Assembly: GCF_009739465.1 (NCBI RefSeq)
Contig: NZ_WHOM01000066.1
Coordinates: 17,137-81,136 of the forward strand
Source of the DNA: Streptomyces apocyni
GTDB lineage: Bacteria > Actinomycetota > Actinomycetes > Streptomycetales > Streptomycetaceae
DNA: 64,000 nt
Direction of reading: 5' to 3'
The notes under the pieces were generated by a model. That model made no database searches and was not told the DNA's origin. It saw only the letters and a program-made list of their open reading frames with translations. Shown here one piece after another: positions 8,518 to 15,526 of the stretch (positions within the stretch are counted from its first letter, which is position 1; each line of letters begins with the position of its first letter). The translations under genes were made by a program, and so were the position numbers.

Positions 8518-9417
8518 ATGGCGGCAGCGGAGCAGGCGCGGTACTGGCAGTACCCCGACCTGCCCGGAGTGGACCTCCTGCACGCCCGCTACATCCACAA
8601 GACGTTCGCCCGGCACACCCACGAGACCTTCGTCTTCGCAGCGATCACCGAAGGCGTCGAGGCGTTCCACCACCGCGACGAGCTGGTGCACGCGGCGCCA
8701 GGGCAGCTCGCCGTGGTTAACCCGGACACCTCGCACACCGGTCACGCGGGCGTCCCCGAGGGCTGGACCTACCGCACCCTGTACCCGACCGCCGAACTCG
8801 TCGAGTCGATCGCCGCCGACACCACCTCCCTGCGCGGCTCGGTGGCCTTCACCAGCCCCGTCGTAGACGACCCGTACGCGGCCCGGCTGGTCGTCGCCGT
8901 ACACCGCGCGGCCGAGGCGGGCAACGCGCTGGCGGCGGACAGTCTGCTGCGGCTGGTCACGGCGCGGCTGCTGCGCGGTCACGGAGGCCGCCTTCCCGCG
9001 CGCCGTCCGCTCACGGCGGGTACGCGCGACGTGGCCCGCGCACGAGCGGTGCTGGAGGAGCGGATAGTCGACCCGCCATCCCTGGACCAGCTGGCGCGGG
9101 ACCTCGGCACCAGCCCCTTCGCGCTGTCGCGTGCCTTCAAAGCGGCGTACGGAATGCCACCGCACACCTGGCTCACCGACGCCCGGGTGCGTCGCGCCCG
9201 TGGGCTGCTGGACGCGGGCACCGCCCCCGCCCAGGTGGCTGTTGCCGTCGGGTTCACGGATCAGCCGCACCTCAACCGGCACTTCACGCGGATCGTCGGA
9301 GTGCCCCCGGGCGCGTACCAACGAGGGCGTACCAACGGGGGGCGCAAGAACGTACAAGACCAGGCCACGGGCATCCACGTAGCGTCACGGGCGTGGGAGA
9401 ACAGCCAGCAGTCATAG
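8518..9417 (+). CDS. AraC family transcriptional regulator
   Basis: A 299-residue regulator. The N-terminal cupin (AraC ligand-binding) domain covers about residues 15-150, with FARHTHETF and VNPDTSHTGH marking the barrel. The C-terminal double helix-turn-helix lies at about 175-285, including LDQLARDLGTSPFALSRAFKAAYG and VAVAVGFTDQPHLNRHFTRIVGVPPGAYQ. The next gene, azlC, overlaps its 3' end, so it is the likely activator of the azlCD exporter, perhaps sensing an amino acid. ATG 8518 starts the recognisable domain; earlier in-frame codons run through the opposite-strand lhr gene and have no family match. Confidence 0.92.
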   Translation: MAAAEQARYWQYPDLPGVDLLHARYIHKTFARHTHETFVFAAITEGVEAFHHRDELVHAAPGQLAVVNPDTSHTGHAGVPEGWTYRTLYPTAELVESIAADTTSLRGSVAFTSPVVDDPYAARLVVAVHRAAEAGNALAADSLLRLVTARLLRGHGGRLPARRPLTAGTRDVARARAVLEERIVDPPSLDQLARDLGTSPFALSRAFKAAYGMPPHTWLTDARVRRARGLLDAGTAPAQVAVAVGFTDQPHLNRHFTRIVGVPPGAYQRGRTNGGRKNVQDQATGIHVASRAWENSQQS

Positions 9418-10160
9418 CGACACAAGCGCCACACCCCGAGGCCGGACCTCACGTCGGCGAACCGGGTGCGGCGGAGAAGCCGGATTCCGCCGTCGTACGG
9501 GACTCACTCGGCGTAGGCATCGCCGTAGGCCTGTCCGGGTTCGCCTTCGGCGTGACCGCTGTCGGTAACGGCCTGAGCCTGCTCCAGGCCTGCGCGCTCA
9601 GCCTGCTGGTCTTCACCGGCGCCTCACAGTTCGCACTCGTCGGTGCGCTGGCGGGCGGCGGCAATCCGGTCACCGCGGCCGCGGGCGCGTTCTTCCTCGG
9701 CATGCGCAACGCGTTCTACGGGCTGCGCCTGTCGCAGTTGCTCGCGATGCCGCGCTGGGTACGCCCCTTCGGGGCGCACTGGGTCATCGACGAGACGACC
9801 GCCGTTACGCTCGCCCAGCCCACCCGGCGCGCCCGCCGCATCGGCTTCGCCGTCACCGGACTCACCCTCTACGTGCTGTGGAACCTGACCACACTGCTGG
9901 GCGCCCTGGGTGCCGAGGCCATCGGAGACACCGAGGCATGGGGGCTCGACGCCGCGGGGCCCGCGACGTTCCTCGCCTTGCTCGCGCCGATGCTGCGTAC
10001 GGCCACCGAGCGTGCCGTCGCCGCGCTCGCCGTGCTCCTTGGACTCGGCCTGCTGCCGGTGCTGCCCGCCGGGGTTCCGGTGCTGGTGGCCGCGCTCGCG
10101 GCACCCCTCGTGCTCTTCGTACAAGGCCGTCGCACCACCACGGAAGGGACCGGTAGATGA
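9393..10160 (+). CDS. azlC: AzlC family branched-chain amino acid exporter, large subunit
   Basis: A 255-residue integral membrane protein of the AzlC/YgaZ family. Recognisable pieces are GVTAVGNGLS, LVFTGASQFALVGALAGGGNPVTAAAGAF and LGMRNAFYGLRLS, followed by HWVIDETTAV. Several hydrophobic segments follow to the C-terminus. With AzlD it forms a two-component exporter for branched-chain amino acids or related compounds. The GTG start at 9393 lies inside the regulator gene, giving a 25-base overlap and suggesting translational coupling. The N-terminus has a 35-residue polar extension before the first helix. Confidence 0.9.
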   Translation: MGEQPAVIATQAPHPEAGPHVGEPGAAEKPDSAVVRDSLGVGIAVGLSGFAFGVTAVGNGLSLLQACALSLLVFTGASQFALVGALAGGGNPVTAAAGAFFLGMRNAFYGLRLSQLLAMPRWVRPFGAHWVIDETTAVTLAQPTRRARRIGFAVTGLTLYVLWNLTTLLGALGAEAIGDTEAWGLDAAGPATFLALLAPMLRTATERAVAALAVLLGLGLLPVLPAGVPVLVAALAAPLVLFVQGRRTTTEGTGR

Positions 10161-10465
10161 CCATCTGGATCGCGATCGCGGTGACCGCGGTCGGCTGCTA
10201 CGCCGTGAAACTGCTGGGCCTGCTGGTGCCAGCGGGCGTCGTCGAGCGCCCGCTGGTCAAGCGCATGGCCGCGCTGCTGCCCGTCGCCCTGCTGGCCGCG
10301 CTCACCGCGCAGCAGACCTTCGCCGACGGCAGCCAGATGGTGCTGGACGCCAAGGCGGCGGGGCTCGCCGCGGCGGCGGTCGCGTTGCTGCTGCGCGCAC
10401 CGTTCCTGGTGATCATCGCGGCGGCCGTCGTGGTTACCGCGGGCGTACGGGCCATCGGAGGCTGA
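10157..10465 (+). CDS. azlD: AzlD family branched-chain amino acid transport protein, small subunit
   Basis: A 102-residue, four-helix membrane protein of the AzlD/YgaH family. It begins MTIWIAIAVTAVGCYAVKLLG and contains LLPVALLAALTAQQTFADG, both typical. The start overlaps the azlC stop in an ATGA arrangement, so the two are translated together. It is the obligatory partner of AzlC in the inner membrane. The gene ends 17 bases before a convergent gene. Confidence 0.92.
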   Translation: MTIWIAIAVTAVGCYAVKLLGLLVPAGVVERPLVKRMAALLPVALLAALTAQQTFADGSQMVLDAKAAGLAAAAVALLLRAPFLVIIAAAVVVTAGVRAIGG

Positions 10466-10482
10466 CCCTGGGTCGGCGGCCG

Positions 10483-11439
10483 TCAGCCCAGGGCGCGCCC
10501 ATAGGCCCGCAGGGTGCGCAGTGCCTCAAGGGTGACGATCGGCCGTGCCTCCATGGCCGCGCTCGGAGCCCACTGGCGCCAGGTGATGGGCCAGCCGCCG
10601 TCCTCCTGCTGCTCGCTCTGAAGGAAGTCCAGCGAGCGCGCCATCTCCTCGTCGGTGAACCAGGAACGGGCCATCGACTCGGGCACGCGCGCGTAGTCGT
10701 GCGGGAAGTGGTGCTCGCCCGGTGCGTAGCCCGGCGCCACGGGGTACTCGGCGCGCCGCTCCGGGTCGAGCACCGCGAGGCGCTGCTCCCTGACGAGGCG
10801 GCCGAGCCGGTCGGCCGCTGCCTGGGCGCGCGACCGGTCCGGGGCGCCGTCCAGGAAGGCGACGGCCGCGTGGACCTCGTACGGGTGGGACTTCCCCAGG
10901 GTCTCGACGGCCGTCCAGCAGAAATCCGTGGCCCTGAACAGCCAGGCGTGCCATACCTTGTTGCGGTGCAGCAGCCCCACCACGGGGCCGGTGGCGAGCA
11001 GGTCGCTCGGCGGATCGTCGACGACCGGCACGAACGGAGCCGTCGGGTAGCCGCGCTGGCTGGGATGGATCGCGGGAAGCGCGCCATCGGAGGTCGACAC
11101 CTCGGAGAGGTAGCGGCACACCCGCTCCACGCGCTGCCCGCCGCAGCGCCCGATGGCATCCAGGACGCGCAGCGCGTGCGCCGTGTGCAGCGGCTGGCTG
11201 ACGGGGCCGCGCAGGTCAGGTTCGAGCCCGTGGCCGTACCCCTCGTCCTCGTTGCGGTACGCGGACAGGGCGGCCTCGACCGCGTCCGCGGACCCGCCGA
11301 GGAAATGGTGGGCGAAGCGGCGCTGCTCCAGCACGCGCGCGGTGAGCCAGACGAACCGTTCGGCACGGGCGAGCCGTGAGCGTGTGGGACGCGGGGAGTC
11401 AGCGGAGCCTGTGGGCGCTCCGGCTACGGATTCAGGCAT
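10483..11439 (-). CDS. Conserved hypothetical protein with alpha/alpha-barrel (prenyltransferase-like) features
   Basis: A 318-residue soluble protein. A QQEDGGWPITW motif near residue 285 resembles the repeat of squalene cyclases and prenyltransferase beta subunits, and an AYRNEDEGYGHGLEPDL segment near 62-78 and the LEALRTLRAYG end fit the same helical toroid. Catalytic residues for either enzyme class are not visible, so I call it only a fold-level match. It stands alone, convergent with azlD and transcribed away from the csbD-like gene. No signal peptide or membrane segment. Confidence 0.8.
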   Translation of the reverse strand: MPESVAGAPTGSADSPRPTRSRLARAERFVWLTARVLEQRRFAHHFLGGSADAVEAALSAYRNEDEGYGHGLEPDLRGPVSQPLHTAHALRVLDAIGRCGGQRVERVCRYLSEVSTSDGALPAIHPSQRGYPTAPFVPVVDDPPSDLLATGPVVGLLHRNKVWHAWLFRATDFCWTAVETLGKSHPYEVHAAVAFLDGAPDRSRAQAAADRLGRLVREQRLAVLDPERRAEYPVAPGYAPGEHHFPHDYARVPESMARSWFTDEEMARSLDFLQSEQQEDGGWPITWRQWAPSAAMEARPIVTLEALRTLRAYGRALG

Positions 11440-11650
11440 GCACCGACCGTAGGGCGGTTGGCGCCCAGGGGCAGCCCCTCGGCCCGTGGTGCACTCCTAG
11501 GGGCGTGATACCGGGGGCATGCGGTTGACGAGATCCAAGCGCGGCGAAAGGCCGCCAGGCCGCCAGGGGGCCCGGAGGCGCAGCGGTTGCGAGCCTCGCC
11601 CGGCCAGCGCAGGGTTGAAGCGCCCCTACACAGAGCGAGGAGTGCTCACC

Positions 11651-11824
11651 ATGAGTAAGGCAAAGGGTAAGGCGAAGCAGGCCAAGGGCAAGTTCAAGGA
11701 GGCCGCGGGTAAGGCCATGGACGACAAGGGTATGACGGCGGAAGGGCGCGCCGAGCAAGCGCAGGGCCAGGTGCAGGAGGTGGCTTCGAAGGCGGCGGAC
11801 CGGGCGAAGAAGGCCGGCCGGTAG
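11651..11824 (+). CDS. CsbD family stress protein
   Basis: A 57-residue highly charged protein (MSKAKGKAKQAKGKFKEAAGK, then AEGRAEQAQGQVQEV) with the KxKGxxxxxxGK and GxAEQxxG repeats of the CsbD family. CsbD proteins are induced by general stress sigma factors in several Gram-positive bacteria; the biochemical role is unknown. ATG 11651 has GAGGAG nine bases upstream. It is monocistronic with its own perfect palindromic terminator at 11840. Confidence 0.92.
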   Translation: MSKAKGKAKQAKGKFKEAAGKAMDDKGMTAEGRAEQAQGQVQEVASKAADRAKKAGR

Positions 11825-11839
11825 AGACCCGGCCAACCG

Positions 11840-11877
11840 ACATAGGGAGGCGCCGCGATCGCGGCGCCTCCCTATGT
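11840..11877 (+). terminator. 38-bp perfect palindrome terminating the csbD-like gene
   Basis: Bases 11840-11858 are exactly complementary to 11859-11877 (arm begins ACATAGGGAGGCGCC). As RNA this folds into a stem of at least 17 bp with the smallest possible loop, starting 16 bases after the stop codon. No T-tract follows, which is usual in streptomycetes. It would terminate in both directions. Confidence 0.85.
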
Positions 11878-12083
11878 GTCCCCAATACCCTCAAGACCGC
11901 CCCATCCGGCCTCCCTCACGAGTTGCCGGACCGGGCACCCGCAAACGTCCCTGTGCCAGACCGACCGCGTCGGCTTGCGTCCCTTGCCGCCTGCCCGGGG
12001 CCGCCGGGCCCCCGGGGCACCCCGTCGGCTCCTGGGCCGTGCGGAAAGTTGTGGGGCAGCCGCTAGATGGTGGCAGCGGGCGG

Positions 12084-12476
12084 TCAGGCGTCAGGGTCGA
12101 CTTCGGGGTGCGTGAACCGCACGGGCTTGCCCAGCGACCGGGCGTAGGCGATTTCGGCTCGGGTGCTGTCTCCGATGTAGTCGCCGACAACGAGCACCTC
12201 ATCAGCGAGCCGGATCTTCGCCCGGTGCAGATCGTCGAGTCGAACCTTCAGCGCCTCGGCCTCGACAGGATCGGACCAAAGTTCGTGCGGCGACTTCATG
12301 TCACAGCCCGGTTTGACGACAATCTTTCCGGCTTTGGTCTCCCGCAGGTCGGCCTCGCTCATCTCGGTCATGAAGCGGGTGGAGCCGCAGATCACGACGA
12401 TACGCGGGAGGCTCAACTGCTTCTTCGCGTCGGCGAGCTTCTCCTCGGGGGTGAGCAGGTGTTGCGGGTATGACAC
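12084..12476 (-). CDS. Nucleoside 2-deoxyribosyltransferase-like protein
   Basis: A 130-residue protein. A first strand and loop IVVICGSTRF (residues 26-35) and the C-terminal DEVLVVGDYIGDSTRAEIAYARSLGKPV fit the Rossmann-like fold of nucleoside 2-deoxyribosyltransferases and related DUF4406-type proteins, where the E in AEIAYA would be the nucleophile. Such proteins are often phage- or plasmid-borne. GTG 12476 has AGGAGG six to seven bases upstream. It sits directly behind a truncated epimerase remnant, so the locus looks rearranged. Activity is inferred only from the motif. Confidence 0.75.
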   Translation of the reverse strand: MSYPQHLLTPEEKLADAKKQLSLPRIVVICGSTRFMTEMSEADLRETKAGKIVVKPGCDMKSPHELWSDPVEAEALKVRLDDLHRAKIRLADEVLVVGDYIGDSTRAEIAYARSLGKPVRFTHPEVDPDA

Positions 12477-12544
12477 TGGTTCCTCCTGGTGGTGTGGTCC
12501 AAGGGGTGCCTGCGGAGACGAGACCGAGGGTGTCCAAGACCACC

Positions 12545-12683
12545 GTCTTCGGGGGTGCCCAGTTGGGGACTCTGCGGGCGATCCTCAGGATCGACTCGAC
12601 GCGCGGATCTTCATGCAGCTGTTTCGCCACGCTGTGCCAAGGTTCCCGGTTGCTCCCGTCATCACGATCCTCTTGCCGCTCAC
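12545..12683 (-). pseudogene. Decayed NAD(P)-dependent epimerase N-terminal fragment
   Basis: From GTG 12683 (ribosome site GGAGGG nine bases upstream) the frame reads SGKRIVMTGATGNLGT, the nucleotide-binding start of an extended SDR epimerase (TGATGNLG). It then hits a stop 32 codons in. In the next frame the family continues with VAKQLHEDPRVESILRIARRVPNW, APPKT. Restoring one base after GGCACA near 12631 would join the two as GTSVAKQL. Homology stops around 12545, so about 50 of roughly 300 family residues remain. The gene is thus both frameshifted and truncated. Confidence 0.8.
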
Positions 12684-12915
12684 AGCGTCTTCCCTCCATG
12701 TGTTCCGAACGGGGGAGGAGTACCCGTCTGCGGTTGCCTCGGCACGTAAGGGGACGAGGCAAGGTCAGTGGAAGTTTCACCGGGCCCTCCAGGTTTACCC
12801 TGCGTACATACACACACCTCATGCGGGGAGGCGGACTCCCCCGGGGCCCCCTGGTGGCTGCGCAGGGCCAGGAGGGGCAGGAAAGACGCAGGTCACAGTG
12901 GGTACGGAGTAACGC

Positions 12916-13110
12916 ATGCGGTTGACGGTCTTCTGGGAGCGGATGGCGGAGCACTTTGGTGCGGGCTACGTCGAGTCCTTCGCGAGCGATCATGTGATGT
13001 CGGAGCTCGGTGGGCGCACCGTGCACGAGGCGCTGGCCGCGGGCCTTGAGGCGAAGGACGTCTGGCGCGCGGTTTGCACGTCGATGGGCGTGCCACCCGA
13101 GCGGCGCTGA
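12916..13110 (+). CDS. DUF3046 family protein
   Basis: A 64-residue protein beginning MRLTVFWERMAEHFGAGYVE and ending VWRAVCTSMGVPPERR, the full-length DUF3046 pattern of actinobacteria. Its function is unknown, but the family is almost always encoded just upstream of recA, as here. The gene ends 262 bases before recA, with the recA control region between them, so it is a separate transcript. No membrane segment. Confidence 0.92.
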   Translation: MRLTVFWERMAEHFGAGYVESFASDHVMSELGGRTVHEALAAGLEAKDVWRAVCTSMGVPPERR

Positions 13111-13193
13111 TCAGTCCTCCTCGGCGTGCGGCTGATGGCGATGAGCGACCCCGACTGCCCGGGTGGACGGGGCGGGGCGGGCGCGTGGTGCGC

Positions 13194-13223
13194 TTGACAC
13201 AAAAATCGAACATCCATTCTGAT
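13194..13223 (+). promoter_or_regulatory. Probable recA promoter
   Basis: TTGACA at 13194-13199 is a perfect -35 for the principal sigma factor. About 18 bases on, TCTGAT (13218-13223) is a modest -10. The SOS-type box lies between and over them, so LexA would block RNA polymerase. The start point is inferred, not seen; the leader would be about 140 bases. Confidence 0.65.
13206..13222 (+). promoter_or_regulatory. LexA (SOS) box of recA
   Basis: TCGAACATCCATTCTGA contains GAAC-N4-ATTC, one base from the actinobacterial SOS consensus GAAC-N4-GTTC. It sits in the recA promoter spacer. LexA is encoded in the same window at 48060. Confidence 0.75.
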
Positions 13224-13273
13224 GGGATCTCTGGCCCTGCTCCAGCCCGGATTTTCCGGGGTCTCCCGGCGGG

Positions 13274-13282
13274 TTATCCACA
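13274..13282 (+). promoter_or_regulatory. Perfect DnaA box in the recA leader
   Basis: TTATCCACA matches the DnaA box consensus exactly. It lies about 50 bases downstream of the putative recA -10 and 91 bases before the recA start codon. One site alone may be chance, but a nine-base exact match containing A/T is rare at this base composition. Confidence 0.5.
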
Positions 13283-13372
13283 GGCCGGGGCCGACCTCGG
13301 GGCGCATTGTCAGTGGCAGGCGTTAGCGTCGTGGACGTGAAGCGATCGACTCAAGCAAATCGGGTGGAACCC

Positions 13373-14521
13373 ATGGCAGGAACTGACCGCGAGAAGGCGC
13401 TGGACGCCGCGCTCGCACAGATTGAACGGCAATTCGGCAAGGGCGCCGTGATGCGCATGGGCGAGCGGCCGAACGAACCCATCGAGGTCATCCCCACCGG
13501 GTCGACCGCGCTCGACATCGCCCTCGGTGTCGGCGGCATCCCCCGCGGCCGTGTGGTGGAGGTGTACGGACCGGAGTCCTCCGGTAAGACGACGCTGACG
13601 CTGCACGCCGTGGCCAACGCGCAGAAGGCGGGCGGCCAGGTCGCCTTCGTGGACGCCGAGCACGCCCTCGACCCGGAGTACGCGAAGAAGCTCGGCGTCG
13701 ACATCGACAACCTCATCCTGTCCCAGCCGGACAACGGTGAGCAGGCGCTCGAGATCGTCGACATGCTGGTCCGCTCCGGCGCGCTCGACCTGATCGTCAT
13801 CGACTCTGTCGCGGCCCTGGTCCCGCGGGCGGAGATCGAGGGCGAGATGGGCGACTCGCATGTGGGTCTGCAGGCCCGTCTGATGAGCCAGGCGCTCCGG
13901 AAGATCACCAGCGCGCTCAACCAGTCCAAGACCACCGCGATCTTCATCAACCAGCTCCGCGAGAAGATCGGCGTCATGTTCGGCTCCCCGGAGACCACGA
14001 CCGGTGGCCGGGCGCTGAAGTTCTACGCCTCGGTGCGGCTCGACATCCGCCGGATCGAGACCCTCAAGGACGGCACCGACGCGGTCGGCAACCGCACCCG
14101 CGTCAAGGTCGTCAAGAACAAGGTCGCGCCGCCCTTCAAGCAGGCCGAGTTCGACATCCTGTACGGCCATGGCATCAGCCGCGAGGGCGGCCTGATCGAC
14201 ATGGGTGTGGAGCACGGCTTCGTGCGCAAGGCCGGTGCCTGGTACACGTACGAGGGTGACCAGCTTGGGCAGGGCAAGGAGAACGCCCGCAACTTCCTGA
14301 AGGACAACCCCGATCTCGCGGACGAGATCGAGAAGAAGATCAAGGAGAAGCTGGGCGTCGGGGTGAAGCCCGAGAGCAAGGAGAAGGAGGGCGAGCCGGG
14401 CGCGACCCCCCTCGACGGTGTGGCCAAGGACGCGAAGGACGCCAAGGACGCGGCGGCCAAGTCGGTGCCCGCACCGGCCTCCAAGGTCAAGGCGACCAAG
14501 GCCGCGCCGGCCAAGAGCTAG
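13373..14521 (+). CDS. recA: Recombinase RecA
   Basis: A 382-residue RecA. Walker A GPESSGKT is at residues 66-73, followed by AFVDAEHALDPEYAKKLGVD, the LIVIDSVAALVPRAEIEGEMGD Walker B and loop L1 region, and NQLREKIGVMFGSPETTTGG (loop L2). It polymerises on single-stranded DNA, drives strand exchange and triggers LexA self-cleavage. The C-terminal 40 residues form a Lys/Ala-rich tail (DAKDAKDAAAK and so on), longer than in E. coli and usual in Streptomyces. ATG 13373 begins the family N-terminus MAGTDREKALDAAL; an upstream in-frame GTG at 13307 is not supported by homology. recX follows after three bases. Confidence 0.98.
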   Translation: MAGTDREKALDAALAQIERQFGKGAVMRMGERPNEPIEVIPTGSTALDIALGVGGIPRGRVVEVYGPESSGKTTLTLHAVANAQKAGGQVAFVDAEHALDPEYAKKLGVDIDNLILSQPDNGEQALEIVDMLVRSGALDLIVIDSVAALVPRAEIEGEMGDSHVGLQARLMSQALRKITSALNQSKTTAIFINQLREKIGVMFGSPETTTGGRALKFYASVRLDIRRIETLKDGTDAVGNRTRVKVVKNKVAPPFKQAEFDILYGHGISREGGLIDMGVEHGFVRKAGAWYTYEGDQLGQGKENARNFLKDNPDLADEIEKKIKEKLGVGVKPESKEKEGEPGATPLDGVAKDAKDAKDAAAKSVPAPASKVKATKAAPAKS

Positions 14522-14524
14522 CCC

Positions 14525-15421
14525 GTGGTACGGCGAACGGACTGGCCGGAGGAGCACGGGCCGCCTGAGGGCTTCGGCCCGGCGGACGCGGGGCCGCTGG
14601 GCAGTTGGTCGACGTCCTCGCGTAGTGGCTCCCGGGGCCAGGGCGAGCTGGGCGACGGACTGTGGGGCGATGGCCCACCCGGCGACGCCCTGGGCCAGGA
14701 CCAGGAGGGCGGCCCGGCAGGGCGGCCGGGCGGCGGCAGCCGACGTGGTGCTGGTCGGCGTCGGGCCTTTGGCGACCAGGAAGGCGGACCGAGTGACGAC
14801 GGTTCGCTCGGCGGCGGTCGGCGCGGTGGCCGCCGACGGGCCGCTGGCACGCGGGACAGCGGCTCCCCTGACGCGTCGAGGGCCGGGGACGGGGAGTCGC
14901 GTGGGCCCAGGGAGCGGAAGACCGACCCCGCTGAGCGGGCGCGGGCGATCTGCCTGCGCCTGCTCACCGGCACCCCGCGCACGCGCAAGCAACTCGCGGA
15001 CGCGTTGCGTAAGCGGGAGATCCCCGACGAGGTCGCTGAGCAGGTCCTCGCTCGCTTCGAGGACGTGGGCCTGATCAACGACGCGGCCTTCGCGGACGCG
15101 TGGGTGGAGTCCCGGCACCACGGCCGGGGCCTGGCCAGGCGCGCGCTCGCGCGGGAACTGCGTACCAAGGGCGTCGACGCGGAGACGATCGCGGAGGCCG
15201 TCGGGCAGCTCGACTCCGAACGGGAGGAGGCGGCCGCCCGCGACCTGGTCGCTCGCAAGCTGCGGGCGACCAGAGGCCTGGACCGCGACAAGCGGCTGCG
15301 GCGCCTTGCCGGGATGCTGGCCCGTAAGGGCTACCCGGAGGGCATGGCGCTCCGGGTGGTGCGGCAGGCGCTGGAAGAAGAGGGCGAGGACACGCAGGAC
15401 CTGGAGTACGGGGGTTTCTAG
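14525..15421 (+). CDS. recX: RecA regulatory protein RecX with long disordered N-terminus
   Basis: A 298-residue protein. Residues about 135-290 are the RecX three-helix repeats (ARAICLRLLTGTPRTRKQL, VGLINDAAFADAWVESR, GLARRALARELRTKGVD). RecX caps and limits RecA filaments. The first 130 residues are Gly/Arg/Asp-rich low-complexity sequence with no predicted fold; RecX elsewhere is usually 150-190 residues. GTG 14525 lies three bases after the recA stop, indicating co-transcription and coupling. An internal start that would omit the extension is possible but no better ribosome site was seen. Confidence 0.93.
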   Translation: MVRRTDWPEEHGPPEGFGPADAGPLGSWSTSSRSGSRGQGELGDGLWGDGPPGDALGQDQEGGPAGRPGGGSRRGAGRRRAFGDQEGGPSDDGSLGGGRRGGRRRAAGTRDSGSPDASRAGDGESRGPRERKTDPAERARAICLRLLTGTPRTRKQLADALRKREIPDEVAEQVLARFEDVGLINDAAFADAWVESRHHGRGLARRALARELRTKGVDAETIAEAVGQLDSEREEAAARDLVARKLRATRGLDRDKRLRRLAGMLARKGYPEGMALRVVRQALEEEGEDTQDLEYGGF

Positions 15422-15443
15422 GTTCGCCACTCGGCCGCGTGCC

Positions 15444-15476
15444 TGCCTGCCCACGCCGGTTTCCGGTGGGCAGGCA
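15444..15476 (+). terminator. Terminator after recA-recX
   Basis: An 11-bp perfect stem, TGCCTGCCCAC at 15444-15454 with GTGGGCAGGCA at 15466-15476, and a short inner CCGG pair in the loop. It is 22 bases past the recX stop. Confidence 0.8.
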
Positions 15477-15526
15477 CCTCCCGAGAGGGGCGGAATCGAC
15501 GTACCCCTCGAGGGAGGGGCAGGCCG

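Noticed and set aside
12298..12925. Plus-strand frames across the epimerase remnant
   Set aside because: No ribosome site, and the minus strand explains the sequence as a broken epimerase start.
13310..15454. 714-codon minus-strand frame over recA and recX
   Set aside because: Sequence is low in hydrophobic core patterns and exactly opposes two secure genes.
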